This document shows, piece by piece, positions 52,908-63,233 of a DNA stretch of 64,000 nt. The notes beneath the pieces were generated by a model. The model was not told where the DNA came from, did not search any database, and worked only from the letters and a program-made list of their open reading frames with translations. The stretch is from NCBI GenBank assembly GCA_937920515.1, contig CALEUG010000016.1:46530-110529 (forward strand), written 5' to 3'. A program made the translations under genes and the position numbers. Position 1 is the stretch's first letter, and every line of letters begins with the position of its first letter. The DNA comes from an uncultured bacterium (GTDB taxonomy: Bacteria; Acidobacteriota; Aminicenantia; Aminicenantales; Saccharicenantaceae).

Positions 52908-53324
52908 ATGAAAAGCTGGACTGAATACCTGTGGTTTCAAACCGAAAAAAGGCAGGAACTGATCAACCTCACCGACCGGGTGGAGGAGGCTGTTAGAAAG
53001 AGCGGCATCAGGGAAGGCCTGTGCCTGGTCAATGCCATGCATATCACGGCCAGCGTCTTCATCAACGATGATGAAAGCGGCCTGCACCAGGATTTTTTCC
53101 AGTGGCTGGAAAAGCTGGCTCCCCACTCCCCCGCTTCCTACCGCCACAACCTGACCGGGGAGACCAACGCCGATGCCCACCTGAAAAGAACAGTTATGGG
53201 CCGGGAAGTGGTGGTAGCAATAACCAACGGAAAGCTGGACCTGGGTCCATGGGAACAGATTTTTTATGGCGAGTTTGACGGCCAGCGTCGCAAGCGCGTC
53301 CTGATTAAAATCATCGGCGAGTAA
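52908..53324 (+). CDS. YjbQ/UPF0047 family protein
   Basis: 138 residues of the YjbQ family (secondary thiamine-phosphate synthase-like; the E. coli protein has weak thiamine-phosphate synthase activity). Signatures: [20 protein letters not shown] with conserved His and Asn, [19 protein letters not shown] and [21 protein letters not shown]. Cytoplasmic, trimeric in known structures. AGAGGG precedes the ATG. The true role is unclear across the family. Confidence 0.93.
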   Translation: MKSWTEYLWFQTEKRQELINLTDRVEEAVRKSGIREGLCLVNAMHITASVFINDDESGLHQDFFQWLEKLAPHSPASYRHNLTGETNADAHLKRTVMGREVVVAITNGKLDLGPWEQIFYGEFDGQRRKRVLIKIIGE

Positions 53325-53400
53325 GGTTGAACCTAATCCGCTTTCCCTGTTAAAATAAATCGGCAAAAGCAGTTCCGGGCTCATCGAGAGGGCTTGAACC

Positions 53401-53940
53401 ATGATGGCCGATTACCTGCAGCGCCGGGGCTATCTCATCGCCGATTTTTTAACCACTGTCAGGGGTTTCCTGGCTTTAATACTGGCCAGCATTTTGTGGC
53501 AGGGACGGGCTGTTCTTGACCTTTTCCTGTTGCTCATTTTCGCCTGCTGGCTGAGCGATTGCCTTGACGGATATTTCGCCCGCAAGAGTTACCGCCCGGG
53601 CCACCTGGCTGACCTGGATGGCTGGGTTGATTGGGCCATATACATCATCACCCTGGCCTACGGAACCATCTTGGGGCACCATTCCTGGACTTTTTTTTCT
53701 GGATTTGTGAGTATCAACATACTGGCTTTCTGGCTGACCGGGTCCGTTTATGTCAACCAGGCCTTTCATTTCCTGTATATTTTACTGGGCTTCAGGACGG
53801 TCTGGCTGGAATCAATTTTCTGGCGGAAATTCTTTATTTTCTGGGTGGCCGGCGTCCTCTTTTTCAAGCGAAAAAGGTTGATGGTCCAGATAAGGGAATT
53901 TCTGGCCGGCTGGAGACATTTATTACATAGCAATTCATAA
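53401..53940 (+). CDS. CDP-alcohol phosphatidyltransferase family protein
   Basis: 179-residue integral membrane enzyme of phospholipid head-group transfer. The first half of the family motif D-x2-D-G-x2-A-R is intact in SDCLDGYFARKSY; the following G-x3-D and D-x3-D are met by GHLADLDGWVD, but with a shorter spacer after AR than the usual eight residues. Five or six hydrophobic spans surround it. It may make phosphatidylglycerol phosphate, phosphatidylinositol-type or other lipids; the deviation keeps the substrate open. AGAGGG is 9 bases before the ATG. Confidence 0.8.
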   Translation: MMADYLQRRGYLIADFLTTVRGFLALILASILWQGRAVLDLFLLLIFACWLSDCLDGYFARKSYRPGHLADLDGWVDWAIYIITLAYGTILGHHSWTFFSGFVSINILAFWLTGSVYVNQAFHFLYILLGFRTVWLESIFWRKFFIFWVAGVLFFKRKRLMVQIREFLAGWRHLLHSNS

Positions 53941-54197
53941 TAGAATTATTGAAAGGAATTAGTGGCTCCATCATAACTATTGTAATCAGCAGTCCTGTTT
54001 TTGACCTGATTCTATTTTTTTCTATCAATCTGCACCTTAACTTGCCTTTTATCCGTCCGTCGCAAACCACAGGTCAATAAAAACAAGTCTGCGGGCAGCG
54101 GCAAAAATAATCACAGCCTTATGGTTTTGTGTTTTTGACATGGTCGTATGTTCTGCAGCCTGAGGACCTGAACCGCCTGACTCTCTCCAGGTCAAGC

Positions 54198-54641
54198 TCA
54201 GTGGATAACGAGGCGGACGAAAGGATATACATAGGCCTGAAGGAAGACGAGGAGACCAACCAGGCTGGCCAGCGCCAGGCTGTGCCAGAAGACATAACGC
54301 AGGATTTTTCCCTCGTGGCCGTACCAGCGGGTGGCGGTGCTGGCCACCACGATGCTCCGGGCATCTATCATTTTCCCCATAACCCCACCCGCGCTGTTAG
54401 CCGCCGCCATCAGAGCCGGACTAAGCCCGAGCTGCCGGGCGGTGATTTTCTGGAGACTTCCGAAAAGCACGCTGGAAGAGGTGACCGAGCCGGTCAGAGC
54501 CACACCGGGCCAGCCCAGCATTGGGCTAAAGAATGGATAAAGCAATCCGGTTCTGGCAAAGGCCAGCCCGGTGGTCAGGGCTGCCGGCCAGACTTCCTTA
54601 TTTTTTCTGAAACCGCAAAAACCGCCAGCAGCCAGGAAACA
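54198..54641 (-). pseudogene. Remnant of L-lactate permease (C-terminal part)
   Basis: Minus-strand frame of about 147 codons beginning right after a stop codon (54642-54644) with no ribosome site. It reads like the end of LctP/LldP lactate permeases: [59 protein letters not shown], then a last membrane span. The family is about 500-600 residues, so only a quarter remains; nothing upstream matches the missing part. Just upstream lies a perfect 7-pair inverted repeat (54646-54662). Lactate uptake by this gene is lost. Confidence 0.82.
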
Positions 54642-54662
54642 TTAACCGGGTTATAAACCCGG

Positions 54663-55196
54663 GCCCACGTCACTTTAGTCTATCTTCACGAAATTATGAA
54701 AACCTTTTTATGAACTTTCCGGGCTTTTGTCAACCTCTGAGAATTTTTTGATTTTTTGATGCCAATTTAACTATAGAGTGACCCGGGCTCCAGTTTTTAA
54801 GCCGGTCAGTTTTCTTATTCCTGGCCCGATTGGAACCATATCCAGGACTCAAAAGTTTAAGAACGGCGGAACAGACAGCTTCATAATCAAAAATCAACCA
54901 CGGATTTCAGGCGTCTTCTTCTCCGGTAATGGATTGGTGATTGGGAAATTACAGGAATTATAAATCGAAAAAAAGAAGAACTGCTTTGAAAAGAGCAGAT
55001 TCTAAGAGTGTCACTTTAAGCCGGCAGGAAAAGTCTGCGTTCTGCAACTCAGAGATTAAAATAGATAATTCGGCTTAGCTCAGTGCTGACCACTTTCGTC
55101 TTTCCCGCCAGATAAAATTAACTTGAAACCCAAACGGATATTTGAAAACCATCACAGCGTCCGGCCAGGTGATAATCAGACCGGCTGGTGCCCTCT
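54663..55196. other. Non-coding stretch after the permease remnant
   Basis: AT-rich, without frames I can support; it may be eroded permease DNA, but no residue-level match to the missing part was found by eye. Confidence 0.4.
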
Positions 55197-55433
55197 TTAC
55201 TGTGGCTGCTGCTGTTCCAGCTTCTCCTGCCTGGCCTTCTTCCTTTCGGATAGCAAGGCTGCCATCAAACCGGCTACAAAGCCGGCCGCGGCCGTGACCA
55301 ACAGAAGCAGGATATGCGGCATCTCTACCGTGGCGAACAGAAAATGGGTCTTAACCGGCTCGCGGTTCTGAATGATGATGATGGCCAGAAGAATAACCAC
55401 AATTATCAAAACAACCAGCCTGACTGTTCTCAT
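55197..55433 (-). CDS. LapA-domain (DUF1049) membrane protein
   Basis: 78 residues with two membrane spans (VRLVVLIIVVILLAIIII, then ILLLLVTAAAGFVAGLMAALL) joined by QNREPVKTHFLFATVEMP, the arrangement of the lipopolysaccharide assembly protein A (LapA/YciS) domain, and a charged C-terminal tail. In E. coli LapA helps tune LPS synthesis via LapB and LpxC; no lapB partner is seen here. ATG 55433 is favoured by GAGGAGGG before it. A 24-codon frame lies in the leader upstream. Confidence 0.82.
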   Translation of the reverse strand: MRTVRLVVLIIVVILLAIIIIQNREPVKTHFLFATVEMPHILLLLVTAAAGFVAGLMAALLSERKKARQEKLEQQQPQ

Positions 55434-55467
55434 TTTGCCCTCCTCTCTTTTCATTTTAAAACAGTTC

Positions 55468-55542
55468 TCACCTGTCAGGCAACCTATCTTTTCCTTTACC
55501 TAAATTAAACTTGAAGCCATATCCGGCCAGTTTCTCACCCAT
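55468..55542 (-). CDS. Possible 24-residue peptide upstream of lapA-like gene
   Basis: Read by eye: ATG 55540-55542 preceded by GGAGG with 7-base spacing, encoding MGEKLAGYGFKFNLGKGKDR and four more residues, stop at 55468. It ends 34 bases before the lapA-like ATG, so it could be a leader or a small cationic peptide. No homologue known to me. Confidence 0.33.
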   Translation of the reverse strand: MGEKLAGYGFKFNLGKGKDRLPDR

Positions 55543-55590
55543 CTTATTACCTCCATAAATTCCATCCAATCTGGCAAATATCAGCCTTAA

Positions 55591-55619
55591 TTGACTTTAA
55601 GGCGGGATTCTGTTAAAAG
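55591..55619 (+). promoter_or_regulatory. secA promoter, TTGACT-N17-TAAAAG with extended TG
   Basis: -35 TTGACT (55591-55596, 5 of 6), 17-base spacer, TG at 55611-55612 and -10 TAAAAG (55614-55619, 4 of 6). The -10 ends 7 bases before the secA ATG (55627), so transcription should begin at the start codon. Confidence 0.55.
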
Positions 55620-55626
55620 TTAGTAA

Positions 55627-58233
55627 ATGTGGAAATGGCTCTTAACTAAAATTTTCGGGACCAAGAACGAACGGGACCTGAAAAAGCTCCAGCCCTACGT
55701 TGCGGCCATAAATGCCCTCGAGCCTCAGATCAGCGCCCTGTCCGACGCCCGGCTCCAGGCGAAAACGGCCGAATTCAAGGAAAAACTGAGCCAGGGTGCC
55801 AGCCTGGATGATATCCTGGTCGAAGCCTTTGCCGTTGTCCGGGAAGTGGCCCGCCGCACCGTGCGCATGCGCCATTTTGACGTCCAGCTCATGGGCGGTA
55901 TTGTCCTCCACCAGGGCAAAATCGCCGAGATGAAGACCGGTGAAGGTAAAACCCTGGTGGCCACCCTGCCCGCTTATCTTAATGCCCTGGAAGGCAAGGG
56001 CGTCCATATCGTCACCGTCAACGATTACCTGGCCAGGCGCGACACCGAGTGGATGGGGCCCATCTTTAAATTCCTGGGCCTCAGCGTCGGCGTTATCCAG
56101 CACGACCTGGGCGACGCCGAGCGCCAGAAAGCCTATCGGGCCGACATCACCTATGGCACCAACAACGAGTTTGGCTTCGACTACCTGCGCGACAACATGA
56201 AATTCCGGCTGGAAGACCTGGTCCAGCGCGAATTTAATTTCGCCATCGTGGACGAGGTTGACAGCATCCTGATTGACGAAGCCAGGACCCCCCTTATCAT
56301 TTCCGGTCCCACCCAGGAATCAACCCAGCTCTACTATAAGGTCGACAGCTTCGTCCGCCGGCTGCAAAAAGACAGGCATTTCATCCTGGACGAGAAGACC
56401 AGGACCATCGCCCTCAATGAAAACGGCGTGGCCGAAGCCGAGAAATATTTCAACGTGCCCAACCTTTATGACCTCAACTACCTGGACCTGGTCCACGCCA
56501 TCAACCAGTCGCTTAAGGCCCATTTCCTGTTCAAGCGCGACGTTGATTACATGGTTAAAGACGGCCAGGTCATAATCGTCGACGAGTTCACCGGCCGCCT
56601 GATGCCCGGGCGCCGCTACAGCGACGGTCTGCACCAGGCCCTGGAAGCCAAGGAGCGGGTCAAGGTGGAAGAAGAATACCAGACCCTGGCTTCCATCACC
56701 TTCCAGAACTACTTCCGCATGTACCGGAAGCTGGCCGGCATGACCGGAACCGCGGCCACCGAAGCGGCCGAGTTCATGCACATCTACAAGCTGGACGTGG
56801 TGGAGATCCCCACCAACAAGCCGCTCATCCGGACCGAGTACCCGGATGTCATCTACCGCACGGCCCGGGAAAAGTGGAACGCGGTGGTGGAAGAAATCAT
56901 AGAGCTTAACAAGGTCGGCCGACCGGTCCTGGTCGGCACCATTTCCATAGAAAAATCCGAGAAGCTATCCGAGTTGCTGCGCAAGAAGAACATCAAGCAC
57001 GTGGTCTTAAACGCCAAGTACCACGAGCTGGAAGCCCAGATCATCGCTCAGGCCGGACGAATCGGGGCCGTGACCATAGCCACCAACATGGCCGGCCGTG
57101 GTGTCGACATCCTGCTGGGCGGAAATCCGGATTTCCTGGCCAAAGAAGCCCTGAAAAAATCGGGCCTCGACCCGCTCAAGGCCACACCGGAGCAGTACGA
57201 AAAGGCCTACCAGGAAGCCCTTAAAATCACCAGCCAAGAGCATGAAAAAGTGGTGGCCCTCGGTGGCCTTCATATCATCGGCACCGAGCGCCATGAATCA
57301 CGCCGCATAGACAACCAGTTGCGAGGCCGGGCCGGCCGCCAGGGCGACCCGGGTTCATCCCGCTTCTACCTGTCGCTCGAAGACGACCTGATGCGCATCT
57401 TCGGCTCCGACCGGCTGTCAGGCCTGATGGCCAGGATCGGCATGTCGGAAGGCGTTCCCATCCAGCACCCGATGGTCAGCCGGGCCATCGAGCGGGCCCA
57501 GAAACAGGTTGAAGCCCAGAACTTCTCCATCAGAAAACACCTGCTGGAATACGATGACGTGATGAACAAGCAGCGTGAGACCATCTACCGGCAGCGCCGG
57601 GAAATCCTGGAGGGCAAGGACCAGCGGGAATATTACCTCAACCTGATCGACAGCCTGGTTGAATGGTACCTCGACCAGTACGCCAACAAGGACAAGCATC
57701 CCGAAGAATGGGACCGGGAAGCCCTGCACCAGGCTATCTTCGCCCAGTTCGGCTACGACCTCAACCAGCTCAACCTGAACTGGGAAGAAATCACCTACGA
57801 GGAGCTGCTGGAGAAGCTGACGTCAGCCCTGAGGGAAGTTTACGAGCAGAAAGAAAAGCTGCTGGGTCCACAGAACATGCGCCAGTTCGAACGTCTGATT
57901 CTTCTCCAGGTTATTGACTCCCGCTGGAAAGACCACCTGCTGGAAATGGATTACCTCAAGGAAGGCATCGGGCTGCGCGGCTACGGCCAGCGCGACCCGC
58001 TGATTGAATACAAGAAAGAAAGCTACAAAATGTTCCAGCAGATGCTGGACCGGATAGAAGAAGACGCCGTCCGCTACCTGTTCCTGATCCAGCCGGTGGT
58101 GGAAACGGAAAGGCCGGTCGAGCGTGAGCGCCGCCAGCAACCGATGTATTATCAGCGCCCGCAGCAGGCGGCTGCCGGAGGAATGAGGGCCAAGCAGGCC
58201 CGGCCGTTAATTCCAGGGAAAAAGAGACGCTGA
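55627..58233 (+). CDS. secA: Protein translocase ATPase SecA
   Basis: Motor of Sec protein export at the inner membrane. 868 residues. Walker A is [10 protein letters not shown] (Lys108-Thr109), the Walker B region [20 protein letters not shown], the preprotein-binding domain around 220-370, [10 protein letters not shown], the second ATPase fold with [14 protein letters not shown] and [25 protein letters not shown], and the helical scaffold with [12 protein letters not shown]. The tail ends [25 protein letters not shown], without the zinc-binding SEC-C motif found in many SecA proteins; others also lack it. guaB follows after 23 bases with a good ribosome site. The start has no ribosome site of its own. 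Confidence 0.98.
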   Translation: MWKWLLTKIFGTKNERDLKKLQPYVAAINALEPQISALSDARLQAKTAEFKEKLSQGASLDDILVEAFAVVREVARRTVRMRHFDVQLMGGIVLHQGKIAEMKTGEGKTLVATLPAYLNALEGKGVHIVTVNDYLARRDTEWMGPIFKFLGLSVGVIQHDLGDAERQKAYRADITYGTNNEFGFDYLRDNMKFRLEDLVQREFNFAIVDEVDSILIDEARTPLIISGPTQESTQLYYKVDSFVRRLQKDRHFILDEKTRTIALNENGVAEAEKYFNVPNLYDLNYLDLVHAINQSLKAHFLFKRDVDYMVKDGQVIIVDEFTGRLMPGRRYSDGLHQALEAKERVKVEEEYQTLASITFQNYFRMYRKLAGMTGTAATEAAEFMHIYKLDVVEIPTNKPLIRTEYPDVIYRTAREKWNAVVEEIIELNKVGRPVLVGTISIEKSEKLSELLRKKNIKHVVLNAKYHELEAQIIAQAGRIGAVTIATNMAGRGVDILLGGNPDFLAKEALKKSGLDPLKATPEQYEKAYQEALKITSQEHEKVVALGGLHIIGTERHESRRIDNQLRGRAGRQGDPGSSRFYLSLEDDLMRIFGSDRLSGLMARIGMSEGVPIQHPMVSRAIERAQKQVEAQNFSIRKHLLEYDDVMNKQRETIYRQRREILEGKDQREYYLNLIDSLVEWYLDQYANKDKHPEEWDREALHQAIFAQFGYDLNQLNLNWEEITYEELLEKLTSALREVYEQKEKLLGPQNMRQFERLILLQVIDSRWKDHLLEMDYLKEGIGLRGYGQRDPLIEYKKESYKMFQQMLDRIEEDAVRYLFLIQPVVETERPVERERRQQPMYYQRPQQAAAGGMRAKQARPLIPGKKRR

Positions 58234-58256
58234 AGAACCCTTCAGGAGGGTCATAA

Positions 58257-59720
<1,464 letters not shown>

Positions 59721-59791
59721 AATTCTGGATAAGGCGGTGTAGCTCTAAGATTCCTGAATATCTGATTGCTTTTTAGGCCGCTTCCATATCA

Positions 59792-60151
59792 TCAGTTTTT
59801 GACCTGCTTGACCCGGTTATTCTCATCCAGGAGCACAATTCTGGGCAGGTGGTAATCAACTTCTTCTTCGCTCAGGTGGCAATACGAAGTTATGATGATG
59901 ATGTCCCCTTCCCTGGCCTTGTGGGCGGCAGCTCCATAGACGCCTATTTTGCCTGAACCGGGCTCTTCCTTGACCAGGTAGGTGGTAAACCTTTCGCCGT
60001 TGGTCACATTGTAGATTTCCACCCGCTCGTATTCCCGCATTCCGGCTGCCTTCATCAGGTTCTCATCTATGCCCAGGCTGCCTTCGTAGTTGATGTCGCT
60101 GTAAGTAACCCTGGCCCGGTGCAGTTTGGATTTCAAGTAAAGCATAATCAT
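59792..60151 (-). CDS. panD: Aspartate 1-decarboxylase
   Basis: Makes beta-alanine for pantothenate from L-aspartate. 119 residues; a proenzyme that cleaves itself between Gly24 and Ser25 (NYEGSLGID) to form the pyruvoyl cofactor. HRARVTYSDINYEGS, GERFTTYLV, GAAAHKAREGDIIIITSY and PRIVLLDENNRV match the family throughout. Its ATG overlaps the panC stop by 4 bases (60148-60151), so it is last in panB-panC-panD. Confidence 0.97.
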   Translation of the reverse strand: MIMLYLKSKLHRARVTYSDINYEGSLGIDENLMKAAGMREYERVEIYNVTNGERFTTYLVKEEPGSGKIGVYGAAAHKAREGDIIIITSYCHLSEEEVDYHLPRIVLLDENNRVKQVKN

Positions 60152-61008
60152 TTTTCTATCCCTCCCGAGGTAATCCTGAGATTATCTATCAACCTGGTCC
60201 GGCCTATAATGACCGCCAGGGCAATCAGGGCTTCGCCCTCCAGCTTTTCCACTGGTTCCAGGTTGTTGAGGTTGACCACCTCCACGTAGTCAATCCTGGC
60301 CAGCGGCTCGGCAGCAATCAATTCTATCATCTTCTCCCTTACTTTGTGCGCATCCTTTTCGCCGTCAAGGATGAGCCTTTCGGCCAGGTCCAGGCTTTTC
60401 TTCAAAACCAGGGCGGCCCGCCTTTCATCGGGGCTGAGATAGGTATTTCTGGAACTCAGGGCCAGGCCGTCGTGGTCACGAACCAGGGGCAGGGGCACAA
60501 TCTTCACCGGCAGATTCAGGTCTTCGACCATCTTCCTGAGAATTATCACCTGCTGGGCATCCTTCCAGCCAAAATAGGCTTCGTCCGGCTGCACCAGGTT
60601 GAAGAGTTTGAGGACCACAGTGCAGACACCCCGGAAATGTCCCGGGCGCGATTTCCCGCATAGCCTATCCTGGAGGTCTTCCACTTCCACGTAGGTCTTG
60701 TAACCCTCTGGATACATGACTTCAACGGGCGGATAGAAAATCAGGTCAACGCCCTCTCGCTGGAGCAGGGCCCTGTCTCTCTCCAGGTCGCGCGGATAAA
60801 CTTTATAATCTTCAGCCGGACCAAACTGTTTTGGATTGACGAAGATGGAAACCACGGTCACCCCGGAACGCCTTTTCGATTCCCGCACCAGGCTCAGGTG
60901 TCCCTCGTGGAGATAACCCATGGTGGGAACAAAGCCTGTTTTCCGGCCCTGCTTCTTCCAGGTCATGATTTTTTCCCGGAGCTCATTGACCGAGCTGACG
61001 ATTTCCAT
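60148..61008 (-). CDS. panC: Pantothenate synthetase
   Basis: Condenses pantoate and beta-alanine using ATP. 286 residues. The nucleotidyltransferase signature GFVPTMGYLHEGHLSLV holds the HxGH motif at 34-37; FVNPKQFGPAEDYKVYPRD, LCGKSRPGHFRGVCTVVLKLF, YFGWKDAQQVIILRKMV and LALSSRNTYLSPDER (KMSKS-like) follow. Normal size. GAGGAGCAAAAGACC precedes the ATG. Confidence 0.97.
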   Translation of the reverse strand: MEIVSSVNELREKIMTWKKQGRKTGFVPTMGYLHEGHLSLVRESKRRSGVTVVSIFVNPKQFGPAEDYKVYPRDLERDRALLQREGVDLIFYPPVEVMYPEGYKTYVEVEDLQDRLCGKSRPGHFRGVCTVVLKLFNLVQPDEAYFGWKDAQQVIILRKMVEDLNLPVKIVPLPLVRDHDGLALSSRNTYLSPDERRAALVLKKSLDLAERLILDGEKDAHKVREKMIELIAAEPLARIDYVEVVNLNNLEPVEKLEGEALIALAVIIGRTRLIDNLRITSGGIEK

Positions 61009-61115
61009 GGTCTTTTGCTCCTCTTTTGTGTTTCTTTATATTCATTTTCCTGTTATTTCAACAATCTCGATGCCTTTTCCAGGCTGGCCACCACCATCCG
61101 CCGCTCTTCCCTGGC

Positions 61116-61997
61116 TCACCGTTTTTTAGCCATCACCTTCCGGCGGACCTTCCCGGCCAGCCCGGCGTTTTCCTTCTTCAGATGGTAACAATGCGCCTCT
61201 TCAGGATAACGCCCCTGGCCAACATCTGAGATGTAACTCTGAACCGCCGCGGAAATAACCCCGGCCAGGTCGGCGTATTTTTTCACAAACCTCGGCAGGT
61301 AATCCGCCGTCAAACCCAGCAGGTCATTGACCACCAGGATCTGTCCATCGCAGTGCGGCCCGGCCCCTATGCCTATGGTCGGGATCTTAAGGGCCGCCGT
61401 GATTTCAGCGGCCAGCTCTGCCGGAACTGATTCCAGCACCACCGAAAAGGCCCCTGCTTTTTCCAGGGCCAGGGCGCCCCGGAAAATGGCTTCGGCCTGT
61501 TCCTCTTCCTGGCCCTGAACCCGGAAGCCGCCTATCTTCCTGACCGATTGCGGGGTCAGGCCCACATGGCCCATGACCGGAATTTCAGCTTCCACCAGGG
61601 CTTCCACCAGTTGCAGCCGGGCCGGGCTGGCTCCTTCCAGCTTTACCCCGTCTGCCCCGCCTTCTTTAATAAAGCGAGCGGCATTCTGGATTGAATCCCG
61701 GAGCGAGAGATGGAAGGAAAGGTAGGGCATATCGCCGATAACCATGGATCTCTTCCTGGCTCTAACCACAGCCCTGGTATGGTGAATCATTTCATCCATG
61801 GTGACCGGAAGCGTGGTTTCATAGCCGAGCACCACCATGCCCAGCGAATCTCCGACTAAAAGTATATCCACCCCCGCCTGGTCCAGGATCCGGGCCGTGG
61901 GATAATCATAAGCGGTCAGCGCCGAAATCTTCCGCCTCTGTTTTTTAAGTTCTTGAAGATAGCATACGGTTACCCTGTCAGTTGAAGGTTTAACCAT
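61116..61997 (-). CDS. panB: 3-methyl-2-oxobutanoate hydroxymethyltransferase
   Basis: Transfers a hydroxymethyl group from methylene-THF to ketoisovalerate, giving ketopantoate. 293 residues with metal/substrate motifs ALTAYDYPTARILDQAGVDILLVGDSLGMVVLGY, GDMPYLSF, EGGADGVKLEGA, VMGHVGLTPQSV and IGIGAGPHCDGQILVVNDLLG. The C-terminus has about 30 residues beyond the conserved core (KKENAGLAGKVRRKVMAKKR). It heads the pan operon behind AGGAG and an extended -10 promoter. panE, which would reduce ketopantoate, is not seen. Confidence 0.97.
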   Translation of the reverse strand: MVKPSTDRVTVCYLQELKKQRRKISALTAYDYPTARILDQAGVDILLVGDSLGMVVLGYETTLPVTMDEMIHHTRAVVRARKRSMVIGDMPYLSFHLSLRDSIQNAARFIKEGGADGVKLEGASPARLQLVEALVEAEIPVMGHVGLTPQSVRKIGGFRVQGQEEEQAEAIFRGALALEKAGAFSVVLESVPAELAAEITAALKIPTIGIGAGPHCDGQILVVNDLLGLTADYLPRFVKKYADLAGVISAAVQSYISDVGQGRYPEEAHCYHLKKENAGLAGKVRRKVMAKKR

Positions 61998-62109
61998 AAT
62001 TTCTCCTTTCTTTATCCCCTGCCCGCCACCGGGCTCGAGGTAAAGCCATAAAAGCCCTCAGGCTGGTATAGAGTCTCAGTGTCCGTCCCGGACCTCTGAG
62101 CTCTCGCTT

Positions 62110-62118
62110 ATTATAGCA
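62110..62118 (-). promoter_or_regulatory. Extended -10 (TGCTATAAT) of the pan operon
   Basis: Minus strand TG at 62117-62118, one base, perfect TATAAT (62110-62115). No good -35. Leader of about 105 bases before panB; it lies just after the end of the upstream kinase-like gene. Confidence 0.45.
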
Positions 62119-62123
62119 TTTTT

Positions 62124-62783
62124 TTATTTTTTTGCCCTGAAACTCTGGGGCACGTAGTAAAGGGTACCCCTGGTCAGCTGCTTGAGCTGGTCCACGAGAT
62201 CCCAGACTTCCTGCTCCTGGCTGAGGTCGAGGTCGTCGGCCTTGACCACCAGCAGCGGCGTGGCCCTGTAATTGAAGAAGAAATAATCGTAGGCTTCCAC
62301 GATGTCTTCCAGGTACTTTTCGGAAATATTCTTTTCCAGAGAATCCCCTTCCTTTTCAATTCGCCTGATAAGGGTATTCACCGAAATCTGGAGGTATATC
62401 ACCAGGTCCGGCCTGGGCACCCTCTCGCTAAGGATGCCGTAAATCCTTTCGTAAACCTGGAGCTCGTCGTCATTCAGGGTCTGGTAGGCGTAGATTTTAT
62501 CCTTTTCGAACAGATAATCGCAGATGATCCGGTCCACGAAGAGGTCCCGCTGCAGAAGGCGGGCCTGCTGGTGGTAGCGGTTGGCCAGGAAGATAAGCTG
62601 GGCTAAGAAAGCCGCCCCTTCTTTTTCGTTGTAAAAATCCTTCAGGTAGGGGTTGGCCGTCTGGTCCAGAACCAGCTGGCCACCGATTTTCTGGGCCAGC
62701 AAATGGGCCAGCAGGGTCTTTCTCGACCGGAAGACACCTTCAACCGCTATGTGCCTGAAGCTTATATCCGCGCTGAATTTCAT
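62124..62783 (-). CDS. Deoxynucleoside kinase family protein with altered P-loop
   Basis: 219 residues from ATG 62783, of the deoxynucleoside kinase/HGK fold. RHIAVEGVFRSRKT aligns with the P-loop (usually EGxxGxGKT), but the Gly before Lys-Thr is Arg21. Other family blocks are kept: LDQTANPYLKDFY, DRIICDYLFEKDKIYA, LVIYLQISVNTLIRRIEKEG (lid arginines), and EKNISEKYLEDIVEAYDYFF. A start further upstream (62855) would overlap the PspC gene and is rejected. The gene order with panB is common in some phyla. Activity is uncertain because of the P-loop change. Confidence 0.8.
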   Translation of the reverse strand: MKFSADISFRHIAVEGVFRSRKTLLAHLLAQKIGGQLVLDQTANPYLKDFYNEKEGAAFLAQLIFLANRYHQQARLLQRDLFVDRIICDYLFEKDKIYAYQTLNDDELQVYERIYGILSERVPRPDLVIYLQISVNTLIRRIEKEGDSLEKNISEKYLEDIVEAYDYFFFNYRATPLLVVKADDLDLSQEQEVWDLVDQLKQLTRGTLYYVPQSFRAKK

Positions 62784-62817
62784 CTTGACCTGGGAACAGC
62801 AAGGCCTGGAACCGCAA

Positions 62818-63015
62818 CTACTCCCGGGGCTGAACCGGGATAACCAGCCAGGCAATCAGGTAGAAAAGAACCATGGGCAGAATGGCCGTCAGCAGGGCCA
62901 CTCCGACAAAAATCAGCCTGACCAGCGAGACATCCAGGTCGAAATAATCGGCCAGGCCGGCACAGACCCCGCCCAGCATTTTCTGCTGCACTGACCTGTA
63001 CAATTTTTTGGTCAT
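62818..63015 (-). CDS. PspC-domain membrane protein
   Basis: 65-residue phage-shock-protein C-type protein: [22 protein letters not shown], the family's signature amphipathic start, [17 protein letters not shown] and a membrane span ending AWLVIPVQP. PspC proteins sit in the inner membrane and report envelope stress in enterobacteria; short single-domain forms are common elsewhere with unknown role. GGAGAGGG precedes the ATG and a plausible promoter lies at 63045-63072. The kinase-like gene follows it. Confidence 0.9.
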   Translation of the reverse strand: MTKKLYRSVQQKMLGGVCAGLADYFDLDVSLVRLIFVGVALLTAILPMVLFYLIAWLVIPVQPRE

Positions 63016-63044
63016 ATTGCCCTCTCCAGATTTGATCCGGCTTT

Positions 63045-63072
63045 ATTTTACTTAAAAACGCCAGTTTTACAA
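63045..63072 (-). promoter_or_regulatory. Promoter of pspC-like gene, TTGTAA-N16-TAAAAT
   Basis: Minus strand -35 TTGTAA (63067-63072, 4 of 6), -10 TAAAAT (63045-63050, 5 of 6), 16-base spacer, about 35 bases of leader. Confidence 0.42.
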
Positions 63073-63171
63073 CCCTTTTCCCGACGTCAACTCTGCTGAG
63101 CTTGACCTCAAGCGCGGTCAGCCTGGTCAGAAAAATCTAACTGTCTCCGCCGCGTCCAGCCTGTTTTTTTA

Positions 63172-63200
63172 TTGACTAAAAAGCAGGATTATGTTATCCG
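63172..63200 (+). promoter_or_regulatory. Possible promoter of AOR gene, TTGACT-N17-TATCCG
   Basis: -35 TTGACT (63172-63177), 17-base spacer, TG at 63192-63193 and weak -10 TATCCG. Leader of about 27 bases with CAGGAGG. The preceding A-rich tract (63211-63219) lies in the leader. Confidence 0.4.
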
Positions 63201-63233
63201 TTTAGTCTGAAAAAAAAAAGCAGGAGGTTTAAT

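Noticed and set aside
54778..54963. 61-codon frame in the gap after the permease remnant
   Set aside because: No ribosome site, no coding character, no recognisable residues.
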